The notes: generated from the sequence alone by a model not told the origin. A stretch of DNA of 64,000 nt from Bryoerythrophyllum caledonicum (GCA_963971425.1 OZ020524.1:21319022-21383021), one strand, 5' to 3'; shown: positions 32,422 through 45,650, numbered from the stretch's first letter. Made by a program: numbers and translations.

Positions 32422-34313
32422 ATGACGCGATGGTGGGGCGCCATGATGTGCGTGATGTGCTTGTTGGTGACGGTGCTTGCGGAGTCGAGTTTGTGCGATA
32501 GCGGCGGTGATGGAATGTGCAGGGGTGGCGCCGGGGAGACGCTGTTCGTGGACGGAGCGCAACTGCAAGCGCAAATCGACGAGCTCGCAGCGTTCTCCGA
32601 CACGCCGGCGCCCACCGTGACGCGCATCCTCTTCACCGAGAACGACGTCGCCGCTCGCAAGTTAGTAGTCTAACAAACTCCTTGAATTGCAATTGAAACT
32701 GTTTACTCCAGTTCCAAGTAGTTGGCCTTTCATGCCAACTATCGTGAATTGCGCTAAATTGCTGCCAAATTCTTCGAGACTTGGCTTCGTGCAATCAAGA
32801 GCTAGTCAAGGACTTGGATAGTCTCAATCTGTATCGTCGTCACCTAATTGTTTGATGTTTCGTGATTGCAGGTACGTGAAGGGTTTGATGAGAGATGCAG
32901 GTCTTTCGATCCGGGAGGACGCCATAGGCAACATCTTCGGGCGGTGGGATGGCGCCGACCCGTCGCTGCCCGCCGTGGGCTCGGGCTCGCACACGGACGC
33001 GATTCCTTACGCGGGCAAGTTCGACGGAGTTTTGGGAGTTCTCGGCGCCATCGAGGCCATTCGCGCGCTCCAGCGCGTCAACTTTCAGCCCAAACGCGCC
33101 ATCGAGGCTGTCATGTTCACCTCCGAGGAGCCCACCCGGTTCGGATTCGGGTGCCTGGGCAGCCGTGCCATGGTCCGCAGCGGCGCCATCTTCGACGTTC
33201 TCCGCAACGTCAAGGACGCCAACAACGTCTCGTTCGCGGATGCGGCCAGGGAGGCGGGGTATGGCGACGTGGAGACAAAGCTGGAGACCGCTCAGCTCGG
33301 CGAGCACGCGCACTCGGCGTTTGTGGAGCTGCATATCGAGCAAGGGCCCATCCTGGAAAAAGAAGGTAAGCAGCACAGTCCCCTTCCTCATCTCTCAAGC
33401 TGCACTGATCACATTCTCACTAACTTGCACGCATCACAGTCTCATCAACCTGCACATCACTCTCATCAATCTGCACATTAGACTTTCAACCTGCACATGA
33501 TGCCATGAATGAAGATTCAGAATCATAATACAGAATGATGTACACGTTAACTCAAGTTACTGAAAAGCTCAGTGCGTTGCATTTTAGGAATTCCAATCGG
33601 TGTCGTGACAGCCATCGCCGCGCCAGCGAGCTTGAAGGTGGAGTTCCAGGGCGATGGAGGCCACGCTGGAGCGCTCCTTATGCCTGACCGGTAAGGTTTC
33701 CTTCATGTTAAATTCCATCTCGCACATGCCAACTCCATCGAATTGCTCAGGCTCAATGACTCCATCCATGTCCAGGAACGACGCGGGGCTTGCCGGGGCG
33801 GAGCTGGCGCTGGCCGTGGAGGAGCACGTCCTGGCCTCCGGGTCCATCGACACGGTGGGCACCACGGGCGTCCTAGAGATCCACCCGGGCGCAGTGAACA
33901 GCGTCCCGCGCGAGGCGCGCTTGGAGATCGACATCCGCGACATCGACGAGGCGCGCCGCGACAAGGTGGTGGCGGGCATCCGCGCATCCGCAGAGTCCAT
34001 AGCGAAGAAGCGGAACGTGCGGATAACGAATTTTGAGGTGGTGAATCAGGACCCGCCTGCGCAGAGCGGGGCGAAGATTGTGGAAGCTGCGAAACAAGCC
34101 GCGGAGTCGCTCGGGTTGGAGTACAAGCTGATGATCAGCAGGGCTTACCATGACTCGCTGTTCATGGCCCGCGTCGCGCCCATGGGCATGATCTTCGTGC
34201 CGTGCTTCAAGGGATACAGCCACCGCCCTGACGAGTTCGCGTCGGTGGAGGACATGACCCGAGGCGTGCAGGTCCTCGCCCTCACCCTGGCGCATCTTTC
34301 AGCCTCTGCTTGA
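32422..34313 (+). CDS. UAH: Ureidoglycolate amidohydrolase (4 exons, 457 aa)
   Basis: Hydrolyses (S)-ureidoglycolate to glyoxylate, CO2 and ammonia in the ER, the last step of purine-ring catabolism. Exons 32422-32660, 32872-33365, 33588-33690 and 33776-34313 close to 458 codons with stop. A signal peptide covers about residues 1-20. An M20-type dinuclear metallohydrolase follows: metal-binding His 120 in GSGSHTDAIPY, Asp 131 in KFDG, Glu in TSEEPTRFG, His in ELHIEQGPIL, and a C-terminal GYSHRPDEF His. FSDTPAPTVTR and SRAYHDSLFMARVAPMGMIF match plant UAH better than allantoate amidohydrolase. The first ATG before the signal peptide was taken as start. Confidence 0.96.
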
Positions 34314-34918
34314 GGCAAAGGATATCTGTGTCGTAGCTGTTGTCCAACTTTCTCACAGTTTAGATAAGATTTTGTACAACCTTTGAATCGTCTGGTAATG
34401 ATAGATCTATCAGCTTTGTTCATTGAATCCAGAGAATGTATTCCGCTCCAACCAGGATATCAAAAAACTGACTCCGATACTACATAGATTGAAGACAGAA
34501 GGCAAGAATATGTCACTCTTTATTGATGAGCCGAAGGAGGTTTGCTGCCTGTGAGTTGGTTGTTCTGTACGTCCCAAAAAAATAAGACTCTTGGTGTAAA
34601 TGTTGACAGTGCCTAGAACATTGTTAAATCTCATCAGATGGAACCATTAAGCATCGAACAAAAATCAATAGCCGAAACTCCGTTGTACTTTGCAACCAAC
34701 TCTAATTGCCTCTTCTAATGACAACTTGCAAAAGAAATAAGACACCTAGGCCCGGTTCAAAAGCAGAAATCAGACAAAGAAATATGTAGCCATACCATAG
34801 ACGAGCAGTAGTGGCACATTCGGATAATATTCTCCAATCACTTGCCTCATCCACACCTTATGAAAGTTTACACAGCTCTCACTGAAGTAGGAGTGAGTTA
34901 AACGCCGGTTGCAGATTT
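34314..34918. other. Spacer between UAH and U2 snRNA
   Basis: UAH 3' UTR, then sequence without recognisable genes or repeats. Confidence 0.5.
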
Positions 34919-34929
34919 GTCCCATAGGC
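34919..34929 (+). promoter_or_regulatory. Upstream sequence element (USE) of the U2 gene
   Basis: GTCCCATAGGC starts 69 bases before the U2 start and partly fits the plant snRNA USE consensus RTCCCACATCG, normally near -70. A good TATA box near -30 was not found; GTACAAG near 34957 is at best weak. Confidence 0.55.
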
Positions 34930-34987
34930 ATTGCCAACGGAAGGCGAAGTTTGGAGTACAAGAGCGGGCGGGTGATAGTACTCAGGT

Positions 34988-35183
34988 ATACCTTTCTCGG
35001 CCTTTTGGCTAAGATCAAGTGTAGTATCTGTTCTTATCAGTTTAATATCTGATACGAGGGACATCGTCCCTCATGATATTAATCTAATTTTTCTCGGGTG
35101 CGGGTCCATCCGGTAGCTTGCTGCCCGGACTCGCGAGCGTCGCCTTGGCCTTGCACTACTTCCTTGGCCGGCGCAGCCCTCCC
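34988..35183 (+). ncRNA. U2: U2 spliceosomal snRNA
   Basis: Starts ATACCTTTCTCGGCC as plant U2 does. The branch-point-pairing GTAGTA is at 35021-35026. The conserved TTCTTATCAGTTTAATATCTG block follows, then stem IIb (GAGGGAC / GTCCCTC), the Sm site AATTTTTC at 35086-35093, and two 3' stem-loops, the last with TTGCACTACTT in the loop. The end is set at 196 nt, the usual plant length, and is approximate. U2 pairs with the intron branch point in the nucleus. The weak TATA leaves a small chance that it is a pseudogene. Confidence 0.88.
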
Positions 35184-35391
35184 CCTCCTTCCGGAGGGAC
35201 CCAATACCAACAGCAAATTGGAGTTCAGCAGATGTTACAATCCTACCCCTCTTCCAGCAACCCCAACCAACAGCAGACTGCGAAAGAAATTATCTCCATC
35301 CCCTCAGTGAGGAATTTAAACCACCACCGACCTGTAAAAGAAAGTTTAAAACACGGAACCAGTCTGGGAACTGTACGAAACTGCCCAGTCT

Positions 35392-35623
35392 CCAAGTGGG
35401 CAATCCTGAAGAAACCCTAGCCAAGTGGGTAATCCAGGAGATACCCTAACCAAGTGCGTCATCCAGGAGAAACCCTAACCAAGTGCGTCATCCAGGTGAA
35501 ACCCTAACCAAGTGCGTCATCCAGGAGAAACCCTAACCAAGTGCGTCATCCAGGTGAAACCCTAACCAAGTGGGTCATCCAAGAGAAACCCTAACCAAGT
35601 GGGTCATCCAGGAGAAACCCTAA
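35392..35623 (+). repeat. 29-bp tandem repeat x8 with telo-box core
   Basis: Eight units of exactly 29 bases, each ending in or near AAACCCTAA, the plant telo-box and telomere-like word. Units 3/5 and 4/6 are identical pairs (AGGAG versus AGGTG), indicating duplication of a 58-base dimer. There are no spacers. It starts about 210 bases after U2. Confidence 0.92.
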
Positions 35624-37046
35624 CCATGATTTATACCGAACTGCACAAAAATAAGTAAGTTGACAACTCAAAGTATAGTAACCCTTTAGCGCCTAGGAGG
35701 CCCTAGCAGGGTCGTTTTTTGTGTTTTTCCCCTTGTAACCCTTTCTACAATAGTCTATTGTCTCTCTCGCATACTTTGAACGCATTTTGAGCTCCTCATT
35801 TGCTTTCCAACGGATCATTCCAATCTCAAATCCATGTACGCATCAACAAACTACAGTGATTTTCATGAAGTGGAGTCGTAGATTTTTTGGGTTGAAATGT
35901 ACCCAATGTATAGATGATGTTTTTCCTAATCTACTACACTCATAGATGTACCCGTGCTTCGTTAGTATGGCGCTGTGGCATACGACACTCACATTGCAAT
36001 TGCGCCCAACATCGCAACTAATCAATTAAGCAATCAAACAATCACTCAAAATGAAGCTCTACAGTTAGAATTGTCTTGAATTCTAGCTCTTAGACTAACT
36101 AGGGTTTGGCGCTCACGGTTATTGGTCTATGACGGTTTACAGTATGGGCAATGGTTATAGGTAATTGAAGATTTACGATATACGTTGCTTGCAAGTATTC
36201 TAAGTTCTAAGTTAAAGAGGGAACTCATTGTTCATCTGTTTTGATAGATTAGTCAATTCTTTTGTTGGAATAATTATTTTTTATGGAATTTGTATTCATA
36301 ATACCCGTTATGAAATGGTATTGTCATGCTACCACCATAGCTTGTCTTTATCTTGGTCATACCATATTCTCACACAAAGTACACCCTCAGGCAATAGCTA
36401 TCAAAAACATAGACGTTAATAAATATATGAAAACTTAAAATCATTGACTTTGTGATGTTACATTGATTTGTCTACTATACACAACTAGGTATCAATTACA
36501 ATACCTATTGGATATATAGTAATTTTGATGTAACACATCTCATGTCCCTTTGTCTTGTGATTGATACCCACTTGACCAATTTGCATCGTGATGCAATGGC
36601 CCTCCCCTAAAGTACATGGCTTATAAACATACACTAATCGAAAAAGCATATTACGTACACTAACAGCCGAACACCAAGATGCAGCATAGAACATGTAAGT
36701 ACAAGATACATATGGATGGAAATGTAGAGAAATGAAAATGGAACACAAGCTTCAACGTCATAGAAATACTTCGAATGAGCCTTAAGATGAGTTTTCACTT
36801 GAAAATTGGTTGCAATGCATGTCATAACACTGATCTATCCTGATATACTACTACTGCATCTCATAAACGTAAGATAACCTTTAATTCATCTCTGTAACGC
36901 AGTATATGATTTTGTTAGGTGAGATCACACCTTAACTCCCATCCGAAGGCAACCAGGATTCCCAAGTGCAGCTGACTATTCGTTGATACTCCTCTGCCTG
37001 GTTGCTCACACAGACACTTTGTCTTTGGTGAGATCGATGCCACCAG
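35624..37046. other. Spacer between satellite and CPSF100 3' end
   Basis: AT-rich, no gene seen. The last hundred or so bases are probably CPSF100 3' UTR. Confidence 0.5.
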
Positions 37047-40000
37047 CTATAGCATGTAGAACTGAGAATACAAAAGATCTCGTAATTTGTAATATTCTTC
37101 TGACAATGGGCCCTCAATGACCAACTGCTGGCTTCCACCACTCTGCTTCCATCAAAATTGCCCTTTCACGATTAGTAAGCAAATCATTTTCATCGTCACG
37201 TCCCCAAAGAATACGAGCCGTTATACATTGTGTAAACAAACTATGCACAACATTTATGGAAATGAAGAGTGTCTGTGAGGATGAATATGGAAACTATCCT
37301 AGGGTAAGAGCTGAAAAGGTATCTCACCTTTCTGACTGCAAAGGCATCACCACATCGGAGCACACCACCAGCGAATTCCGCCTGTGGAAAACGAATTTAC
37401 CAACCATGGCACGGTTATGAATGGTACAGGTCTGGTAGATCAGCTTCTTTCAAGTCATCAGATAGTCCAGCAAGAAAAAGTAGTCTGGGGAACCTCGACA
37501 TACCTGAATGCCTTTAGTGGCCAAAAGTTGCTTGAAATCAGCAAGCCGTAAATCCCCGACGAAAACCGATTTGTGTGGTGGGGGAGTTTCTAAAGGGAGG
37601 AGCGGAAGCATTCCCTCTGACTCTTGACTCCCGATTTCCCCGTCCACCCATGCCACCTCATAGTCTCCTAGCTGTCACCAAAATCGCAAATGCATGTCAA
37701 AATGCGGCTGACAGATGCTTCAGCATAAGGTGAAATCAATACAAGTTTACAAGCGAGATTAATGGTGAAATTCTCTTCAGATGTGCGTCTACAAAGTCTC
37801 ATCATTGCTAACTTCCAATCATCTGAACTAAGATCATTTGCACACTTTGGATTGCTAGCGAAAGCAATAAAAAATGTTCAACTGCCGAGCCTACAAATAT
37901 TACGGACTGGTGCTCACATACATGTGCCTTCAGAAATTGGCGTTGTTTGAAGTAAGGCTACAGTTGTCTTACCTTTCTGAACAACACAGAACTCATAAGC
38001 CGCTCAGTCAGGCGCACCTGCAAAAAAAAACAGAGACTACGTAAGCTCTCAAACGATTCAATAACAATATTACAGCTGTACACTATTAAGAGCAGAAGAA
38101 CTACCTTATATGCACAGAGATCTGAGGTGACATCCTGAGTTTCGCCAATACGAGGGGCATACACGTCTCGACACACGTTTTTGATACAATGCTGTCTCAA
38201 ATGCTCTGTAGCTTCTGCTGATCCATGTACAAGCACCTTCATGGAACAACATTCCAGAGTAAGAAATCTAAATCCTACATTGCTCAGACCATCCGTTTAG
38301 TCGAAATTTCAATAAAAGATAAAGACAAATTACAGTGCCATGAACTTTATCATGGCAAAATTCTAGTCAAAAGAATGAAAAAGCGGAGCAGACAGCGAAA
38401 GGACCATAATAATCTTACAAGTTTGATAGGAGCGACATGAGCAAGAATGTTTTTTATGGAACGGCCATCAGAGCGGCCCTCGAAATCCATATAGTACAGT
38501 GCACACTTCACTTGAACCTGACAACTCAACCCAAAACTGTTTGTGTCAGTACACGGTGTGGATCGTCTGAAGCCATATAACACAAAGATCTCTTTGAAAA
38601 GCACGTCAAGGACACAGCTTGATAGCTACCTAAGTTGAATTGCCTTCCATATATGTATGTAAATGAAAGTGAAAATAAGAGGTGAAAATGCAATATGTTA
38701 CAGAAACTCACTGTATAATCTTTAACAACAACTTTCGAAGGCCTATCGGCAAGAATCGCTTCTGCCTCTGGATCCGGGTTCTCATCGCCATCAGTGGGAG
38801 GAGCCTAAAAATATTGGAGAGCGCAGGTTACAGTCAGGTGGCAAAACCATTAAGTTGCGAGAATTAATTTGTAAGCTTTGTTCAACGAAGTCTACACCAC
38901 TGTATGTTGTTACAAGCCTAATATTGCAATAAATGAGACGGCTCTGCAAGATAGTTTGGAACAAACCGGTTGTGAACTTTGATAATCCATCAGCTCGGTT
39001 TCTTTCACGACATAATCATCAGGATTTATAACTTCCCCATACTCGTCCCAGTCACTTGGGTTCTCGTATAGAGGGAACATAGGAGCAGCGGTCTTGTCTG
39101 ATGCAGTGAAACCATCGATAAGTATCTGACGATGTAACGGAGCTTCGATTGTTGCTAACAAACCTGCGGGAAACATGTCGTAAGAATTGTTATCCAAGTA
39201 GAGGTAAACACAAAAGCACTGAAAATAAAATATGACAATAGCGAGCTATCTAACGAGTGTGAAGTAAAAGTTGTAAATACATGACCCCCTAGTTACAAGA
39301 CCACGCCAAAGCTTGAAGGTCACTTCATACCTTCAACTCCCGTTGGAGCACCACCGCCAGGTTCTGCTACACTTAGAGGTAGAGGACCAGTCACAGCATT
39401 AACTTTTGGCGAAGAATGACCATCTTCTTCCATAGGGATGACCTCTTGCTCAGCTGCTACCTTCAGTCTTTGCTCCTCTTCATAAGCTTGAAGTTCTTCA
39501 CCAGTCAGAGGTATCTTTTGGCTCATTGTAACCTTCACAATCTTTGGGGGTGGCTCTGCTTGCAGTTTCTTTGCGAGAGTTCCCATCTGCAACATGGGTA
39601 TGCAACATGATTACTGTTTGTGATGGGTTCGTTAACAACGTTCATCTGATGCTAGATTCACATGCTGCATCCACAGAATATTCGTGATGTCCATATAATA
39701 TATGTTGGAAGACAAATATTACAAACTCCACCACCATGCTTCAGCATGCATCTTGGAGCAAAGCAGCTTGAGGTGTACCTGACCACGTTCAGTGAAAAGC
39801 ACAAGATTCCGAGAATCTGTGGCCCATTCCACAAACAATTCTCGAGCAAAGCCACTCTCCAAGCTGGCCATTGACGCGAAAACAACCTAGCACGAAGCAA
39901 ATCACGATGTTAAGCGGGACAACTCTCAATAGCTTCAAGACACTCGACTTTTATACTCAGTCCTTGTATACACTTAACTTTCATGCCTTAACAATAAAGT

Positions 40001-42622
40001 CGATCAAGACTACACGCCAGCACACCTCCATAAAACTATTTGGTGATGAGCAAGTTGAAATTAAGAAAATAATCTTGAAGCTATACCTTAGGGCCAGGAG
40101 GTAATTCATCAAATTCCTTCCGATCGTGGCATAATTTGAGGTACCTAGAAAAGTGGGAAAACACAACGTCAGAAGTTATAATCAAGTTTCTCAAAGACTC
40201 TGGCTACTGTTCGAGTACAACCATTCGTGAAGGAGTCAATACTTAATGACCAAAATTTCTTTGCCAAAATCCAAATAGCCAAATAGACAGAGCAAGTAGA
40301 CGAAATCCAAATAGACAGAGCAAGTAGCCATGAATTCTCACTTGAGAAGAAATGAGTTCTCTCGGGAACTTCCGAAGGATCTAGCTATGGTATCACTCAT
40401 CCATTCCAGCAGACTCTTGGCAAACTCCACAGTACTATATGAAACATTGGTAAGAAGAGCAACAGGGTAGCTAAGTCGTTGATGCGCCCAGTTCTGCAGG
40501 GTTCAAACAGAAACGGGTTAGATTCAAGCATAACCAGTTCAAAAATGCCTTCATTGGAACAAAATCGCACCACAATAACCGAACAAATATAATCCTATGT
40601 AAGTAGGAAATCCCATCACTTTGGCGCTTACACTTTCTAAGTGGAGGATAAGTTCAAGCACACGCCCTGCTGTTTCAACAGGCAATAACACATTGCCATC
40701 CGCCCGAAGTACTTTGAGTATCATATCTGTAAGAGAAATAGAGAGAGAAATGTTAAGGCCACCAACAGTCAGCTCAACAAACAAACATCACAAATTTCGA
40801 CCTGTGTGCTAAAGTCTGTCTGAAGCAACCATAGGAGTTGAAAACGGAAATTACCGATGAATTCTTGGTCCCTCTGCTTCCGTTGAGGCTGGTTATTTAA
40901 AGCATTATACGCATCAGTGATAAGCACTGCTGGTCGCACAAAATTCTCCAAAACGGTCTTGTTTAAATGCCTGTAAACAACAGTATATTGGTTTACTGCT
41001 ATTGAACATATATGTGCTCTCACACAGAGATTGATGCAAGAGATTACGAAACGAACCAAAAGGTACACTGAAATAGGATTAGCAACATTTCAAAGTATGG
41101 CTAGCAAACAAAAGAACGCTTACGTACCAACAAGTTTGAAAACCAAAACCAATGACAAACACTGACCTCTCCTTACGGTGATTGAAATCGACAGCATAAA
41201 TAATTTCTTCAGTGTCCTTGGTAATTTTCCAGATAGTTCCTCCCAAAAGATGCCCCGCTGCATAGGGCGTGATAGTCATACCTTCCCCTTTATCTGCACA
41301 TGCACAAGAAAACGTGAAGAGAGTCGGTGTTCCATCACACATGAATGAAAGCATATCCGTTACTTTACAAAGAACACTCTAGATTCAGAGCAAAAGAATC
41401 ATGTATACGATCTACGAACCGGCCAGCTGATAATGCTGCTGATACTTGAGCTGAATCGAGTTCGCAAAGGCAGTGTCCACGTCATCCAGGGTGAAGAGAT
41501 CAAAATTGGAAACAGCCTGTAAATGAGTAACAATGCGTCTTTTAATAACAAAAAATCTGCACCAGCATCATAGAGCAAGGAGAAGAAACAATTCCAAAAA
41601 GCTTCAAAACGTTTCTGAACACAAGAACTTCAAGTACTAGTATCACTGTAGCAAAGGCACGGGACTTCAATTTCTAAAACCCTAAACCTTAAAACAGATA
41701 AACATTGACGCCTCCTGAGAAGCGCTTCACAGAATATCTTAGAAATTCATACCTTCCTTGAAAGAACGTGGTCATACATGTACATTTGTCCCATGTGGTG
41801 TACTGGTAACGTACAATACATAGTGGCTTGCAGCCCGAGCTTGGCAAAGGCATAAGTGTATGCTCCCAGGTGCATGGTGTCCGGGTACGACAACAGCACA
41901 GCATCGATTGTTGGAGCAACACTGCCAAGGGCAAACATTAATCAACACATCAGACCGGGAAAGGAAAATGAAAACTCCACTATATTCTGGTCACGTCCTT
42001 CAAAAAATACTAAGAAGAAAACAAACCAACTCACTTGAGAAAGTCACGAAATAAAATACAATTACATCACTGACGCATATCTATATAGGATTTCATTTAC
42101 ATTTATCTCCAGCTCAATGCTTTTCCGAAACTAATATTAATTTTGCTCGGTTGACCTTAGCAATGAACTGATAAATACTCTGCGTCCACTAGAACCACGC
42201 AGGATCGAAGTCACGAACGTATACAAAATGTCACAGAAACTACTCTCCAAAGCTAAACCTCGAATTTCTCAACAAGCCTCGAACGAAAGAACATTCAATC
42301 ACAACTTCCTCCACCTGAACTCGTCAAAATGCCGCGACCTCAACCAATTTACGAAGACTACGACTCAAATTAATCAACAAACCTTCGAACAGTCACAATA
42401 AAATCCGCAACATAAATCCGATCAAGCGCACTACGACCTCGAAACCGCAACTTAGGTTACAAGAAACGCGGACCTCTTGAGCGGCTCCAGAAGCGCCAGG
42501 TCGAAGCTGTCGGTCCATCCGCAATCGAGTAGGAAGCGGAAGCCGTCCACCTGCAGCAGGTAGCACAGCGGCGCCTCCGAGTGCGCGCCGCTCAGCGGCG
42601 TCACCTGCACGCTCGTCCCCAT
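37047..42622 (-). CDS. CPSF100: Cleavage and polyadenylation specificity factor 100 kDa subunit (18 exons, 736 aa)
   Basis: Nuclear pre-mRNA 3'-end processing, partner of CPSF73. Exons from the 5' end: 42474-42622, 41753-41921, 41420-41516, 41167-41293, 40855-40970, 40632-40726, 40342-40493, 40087-40144, 39779-39886, 39331-39586, 38967-39163, 38712-38804, 38419-38517, 38105-38236, 37973-38017, 37504-37671, 37328-37381, 37047-37142. Phases close to 737 codons with stop, and the Arabidopsis protein has nearly the same length. Metallo-beta-lactamase and beta-CASP folds: start [103 protein letters not shown] and [13 protein letters not shown]. The HxHxDH zinc signature is replaced by [10 protein letters not shown], as in other CPSF100 proteins, so it is not itself the nuclease. 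Confidence 0.97.
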
Positions 42623-45499
42623 GGCGCTCGCTGCCTAAAACCTCCCGACTCCTTCTCCCGCCATAATTGCTGCCTCCGCGAGCTTCATCGCAATCCGGAA
42701 TCCAACAATGCACTCGAAACCACTGCGCCTCGCGGCCTCGCCATCAATGCCGCGCTCGAACCTCCGATGACGACGACCAAGGATTTGCTCTCAGAAGCAG
42801 CCTCGACAGGCTTCAGCGAGGCTTCCAAGTACCATAACATCTACGATGAGTGTGGATTTCCGGCCAACATCTACGAAGAGTGTGGATTTCCGGCCAGAAA
42901 TACACGCGTGATGAAGATAGCGGTGGTTTTAGGTGTGCAATAGGGGAGCCTACGTCAAAGTTCTCTGCATAAAAGTAAAAGGCAACTCCTCTCCGAAAAA
43001 GGCAACTACTCTACGTTAAAGGCAAATACTCTACGTTAAATCCTCTCTCACATTCTTTAGTTGTGGAGCCTAGAAGATAACACATGTCTGGTAGAAAATT
43101 AAAAGAAAATGGTCAAAATGTTCAATATACAAAAAATTACAACACAAGCACCGGCACAAATAATGTTCAGGTAAAAACTTTTCAATAGAAAGTTTGAGTT
43201 AAAATTTTAGATGAAAGATTTAAGATTTGAAAAATTAGGTAAAAACTTGAGGTAAAACATCTTAGGGTAAAAGAAGTTCCTATTTTAATCTAACAATTGA
43301 AATCTTGTCAAATATTGAATATTTTATGAAAAAAATGTTTGGCACCTCGGCAAGAGTTTGGATTTCTATTATCTTTTGGACCAAAGTTTTCTTAAGAGGC
43401 AAAACTCTTGGCTCCAAAACCTCCAAAAACTGGTGTTATGACACCCTCGGCCTCTTGACCCATGGTCCAAATGTGAAATCCCAAACACCCGACCAAGGCT
43501 AATCTTGAGGCTCTAGACCTGTCAAATTGCTAGTAGCACTTGGCAACTTATTTTACCAATGTAAAATCAGTGTAAAACCCCCCTAAGGTCCATCACCAAT
43601 AGAATTCTTTTCACACTACTACCATATGCATTGGTCGGTTTCAGATACTCCCTATTGAAGTATTTATTTTTTTCAATTCATAGTGGTTTGGACATAATGG
43701 GTATCACCTAGGTATTACATGAGTATTTCCTATATATTACATGGATATAACCTTGGCAATACATGGGTATCACCTTAGATAATCCCTTGAGTTTTCCAAA
43801 AAAATTGGACAATCTCCATGTGAATTGATTATGTATAAAAATGACCAATGCATAGGATACTTCAAAGCCACCACCACGATCTTCATTGTCACCTTTTTCT
43901 GAATGGATCTGATGGAGTGCACTTAGGATTTAGTGATGAGACATGCAATTGATCTTGTTTTCACAAAATATTTGAGAGTGTACGAATTTGTCTTTCAACT
44001 ATAAATTTTGTAGCCATTCCAAATGTTTTATTGATTTTTTTTTAAACTATATGAAAATTATAGCATATAGACTATAGCAACAACTCTTTTGCATCCTAAA
44101 TTGATAGGGTTAGTACACAATTTTTTCTTGATAAATTGAAAAATTGACACTATCAAAAATACTACCTTTACCATCACATTGTATACAACATAACGAATTT
44201 GTCCATCATATATTAGGTATAGAAAAGGTGCCTATGATATTCAAAACAATAGACTTGCAATGGGGAGGGGTCTAAAATCAAATAAAATACTTTTTTTGTG
44301 ATTTTATTCATCATAAGATGTTATTCCAAACGGTGGACATGAAGAAATTTCCTTGAACTAAGAGAAAAGAATATCAAAGAAGGAGATTGAAATCTCAAAT
44401 GTTTTTGTCTTTAAATGAAAAAATTGAAAAACATTGCACTATAGGAAGATTTTTTTTTTGGTAAAATCTCAAATGTGGTTATATTGGTTTCTTGTATACA
44501 AAATCTCAAAGTTGATGGAAGAATCAACAGTAATAGTCTAAAGTGCATGCCTTTGCAACTACTTTGAAAAGCAAAAAAAATCAAACATCAAATTGTGCAA
44601 GATAAATAGACTTTCCACAAAGCTCCTCAAAAGCCTACCTATAGAGAAGCCTTCAAGAAATCACACTCAAAATTGATGTCAAAGGTACTTATTTGAGAAC
44701 TCAAAGTACCTTTCTTGGACAACTCGTCCTTCAAAATTTGATAAACTTTAATTGGTTGAATTTAGCTTTTTTCCAATTAGATTCTTTCTTCAATCTTTGT
44801 TTATGTAGAATGTTTTATAAAAAAAAAATTTAGACATGACTATTTAATTAATAAATCCATTAATTTGCATTGTTATTACAAATTGCTGTAAATCTTACAT
44901 AAAATCCAAGCTTCTATGCTATATTAACAAAATAGACACTCAATAGATAAGTCTTTACATTCAACCTCTAAAAAGTTTCAAGAATTCACCCAAAAAAAAA
45001 AAAAATTAAAAAAAATCACCTCCAGCTATAGGATCTTAACCTTTAAACGTGAGAAGGTGCCGCTGGAGGCCACAATATCCTACCGTGTAATGTCGTATTT
45101 GAACATGATAAGGTTGAGATATTGAAATGACCTCCAAATGAAAGATGTTAGTTGAAGAATCTTCAATCCTAAGGTTTAAGTCTTGCTAGAGCTTAGTATT
45201 TTTTTGGTATTCTACAGAGTAAACTACGTCCCTGTAAATATGTTTCCCGATTGACGATTAAGGGTTAAGCTAGACAATTCAAAAAACAAGTTAATTCATC
45301 ATTTTATTTATTTATTATCAAAATTAGCAGTATCACACATGTTGACTTGAATACTTGAAAAAGCCTCACAATTGTATAAAGAATCTGAAAAGAGAAGAAA
45401 AAGATTGATGCCAAACTCCCTTGACGCCCACGCTCCACCCAAAAGCAGAGCCACCGAGCTCACTTTATCCATTAATCCTCGTCCCCAAAACAACCCCAG
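42623..45499. other. Spacer upstream of CPSF100, repeats only
   Basis: The CPSF100 promoter and leader lie at its left end. A 30-base unit containing GAGTGTGGATTTCCGGCCA is duplicated at about 42838-42898, and a CTCTACGTTAAAGGCAA-type unit recurs near 43005-43040. From 43.1 kb the sequence is AT-rich with no recognised gene. Confidence 0.55.
43699..43794. repeat. Degenerate minisatellite, period 11/22 (locus 3)
   Basis: Units alternate as GGGTATCACCT, AGGTATTACAT, GAGTATTTCCT, ATATATTACAT, GGATATAACCT, TGGCAATACAT, GGGTATCACCT, each 11 bases, so pairs repeat at 22. Confidence 0.75.
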
Positions 45500-45650
45500 A
45501 TACCCGCCCAATACTCCCCCAATACCCTCCAAATATACTTCCATACCCTTTAAATACCCGCCCAATACTCCCGAACATACCCTCACAATACCCTCCCATT
45601 ACTCCCCATATACCCGGGCGTACCCGGCCACACCCTTAGGATACCCGCCG
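45500..45650. repeat. Degenerate minisatellite, period about 11 (locus 4)
   Basis: Units such as ATACCCGCCCA, ATACTCCCCCA, ATACCCTCCAA, ATACCCTTTAA and ATACCCTCACA, mostly 11 long. It is C-rich and is the reverse complement of a GGGTAT core. It lies 200-350 bases before the TATA box of the SDR gene. Confidence 0.7.

Noticed and set aside
32422..34313. Allantoate amidohydrolase instead of UAH
   Set aside because: The SRAYHDSLFMARVAPMGMIF and FSDTPAPTVTR blocks fit plant UAH, and the neighbour is the preceding enzyme UGLYAH.
35392..35623. CRISPR-like array of 29-bp repeats
   Set aside because: Units abut directly with no spacers and the genome is a plant nucleus; it is a tandem satellite.
42581..42943. 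120-aa plus-strand ORF with repeated YDECGFPA
   Set aside because: It overlaps CPSF100 exon 1 antisense and a 30-base duplication; no known domain.
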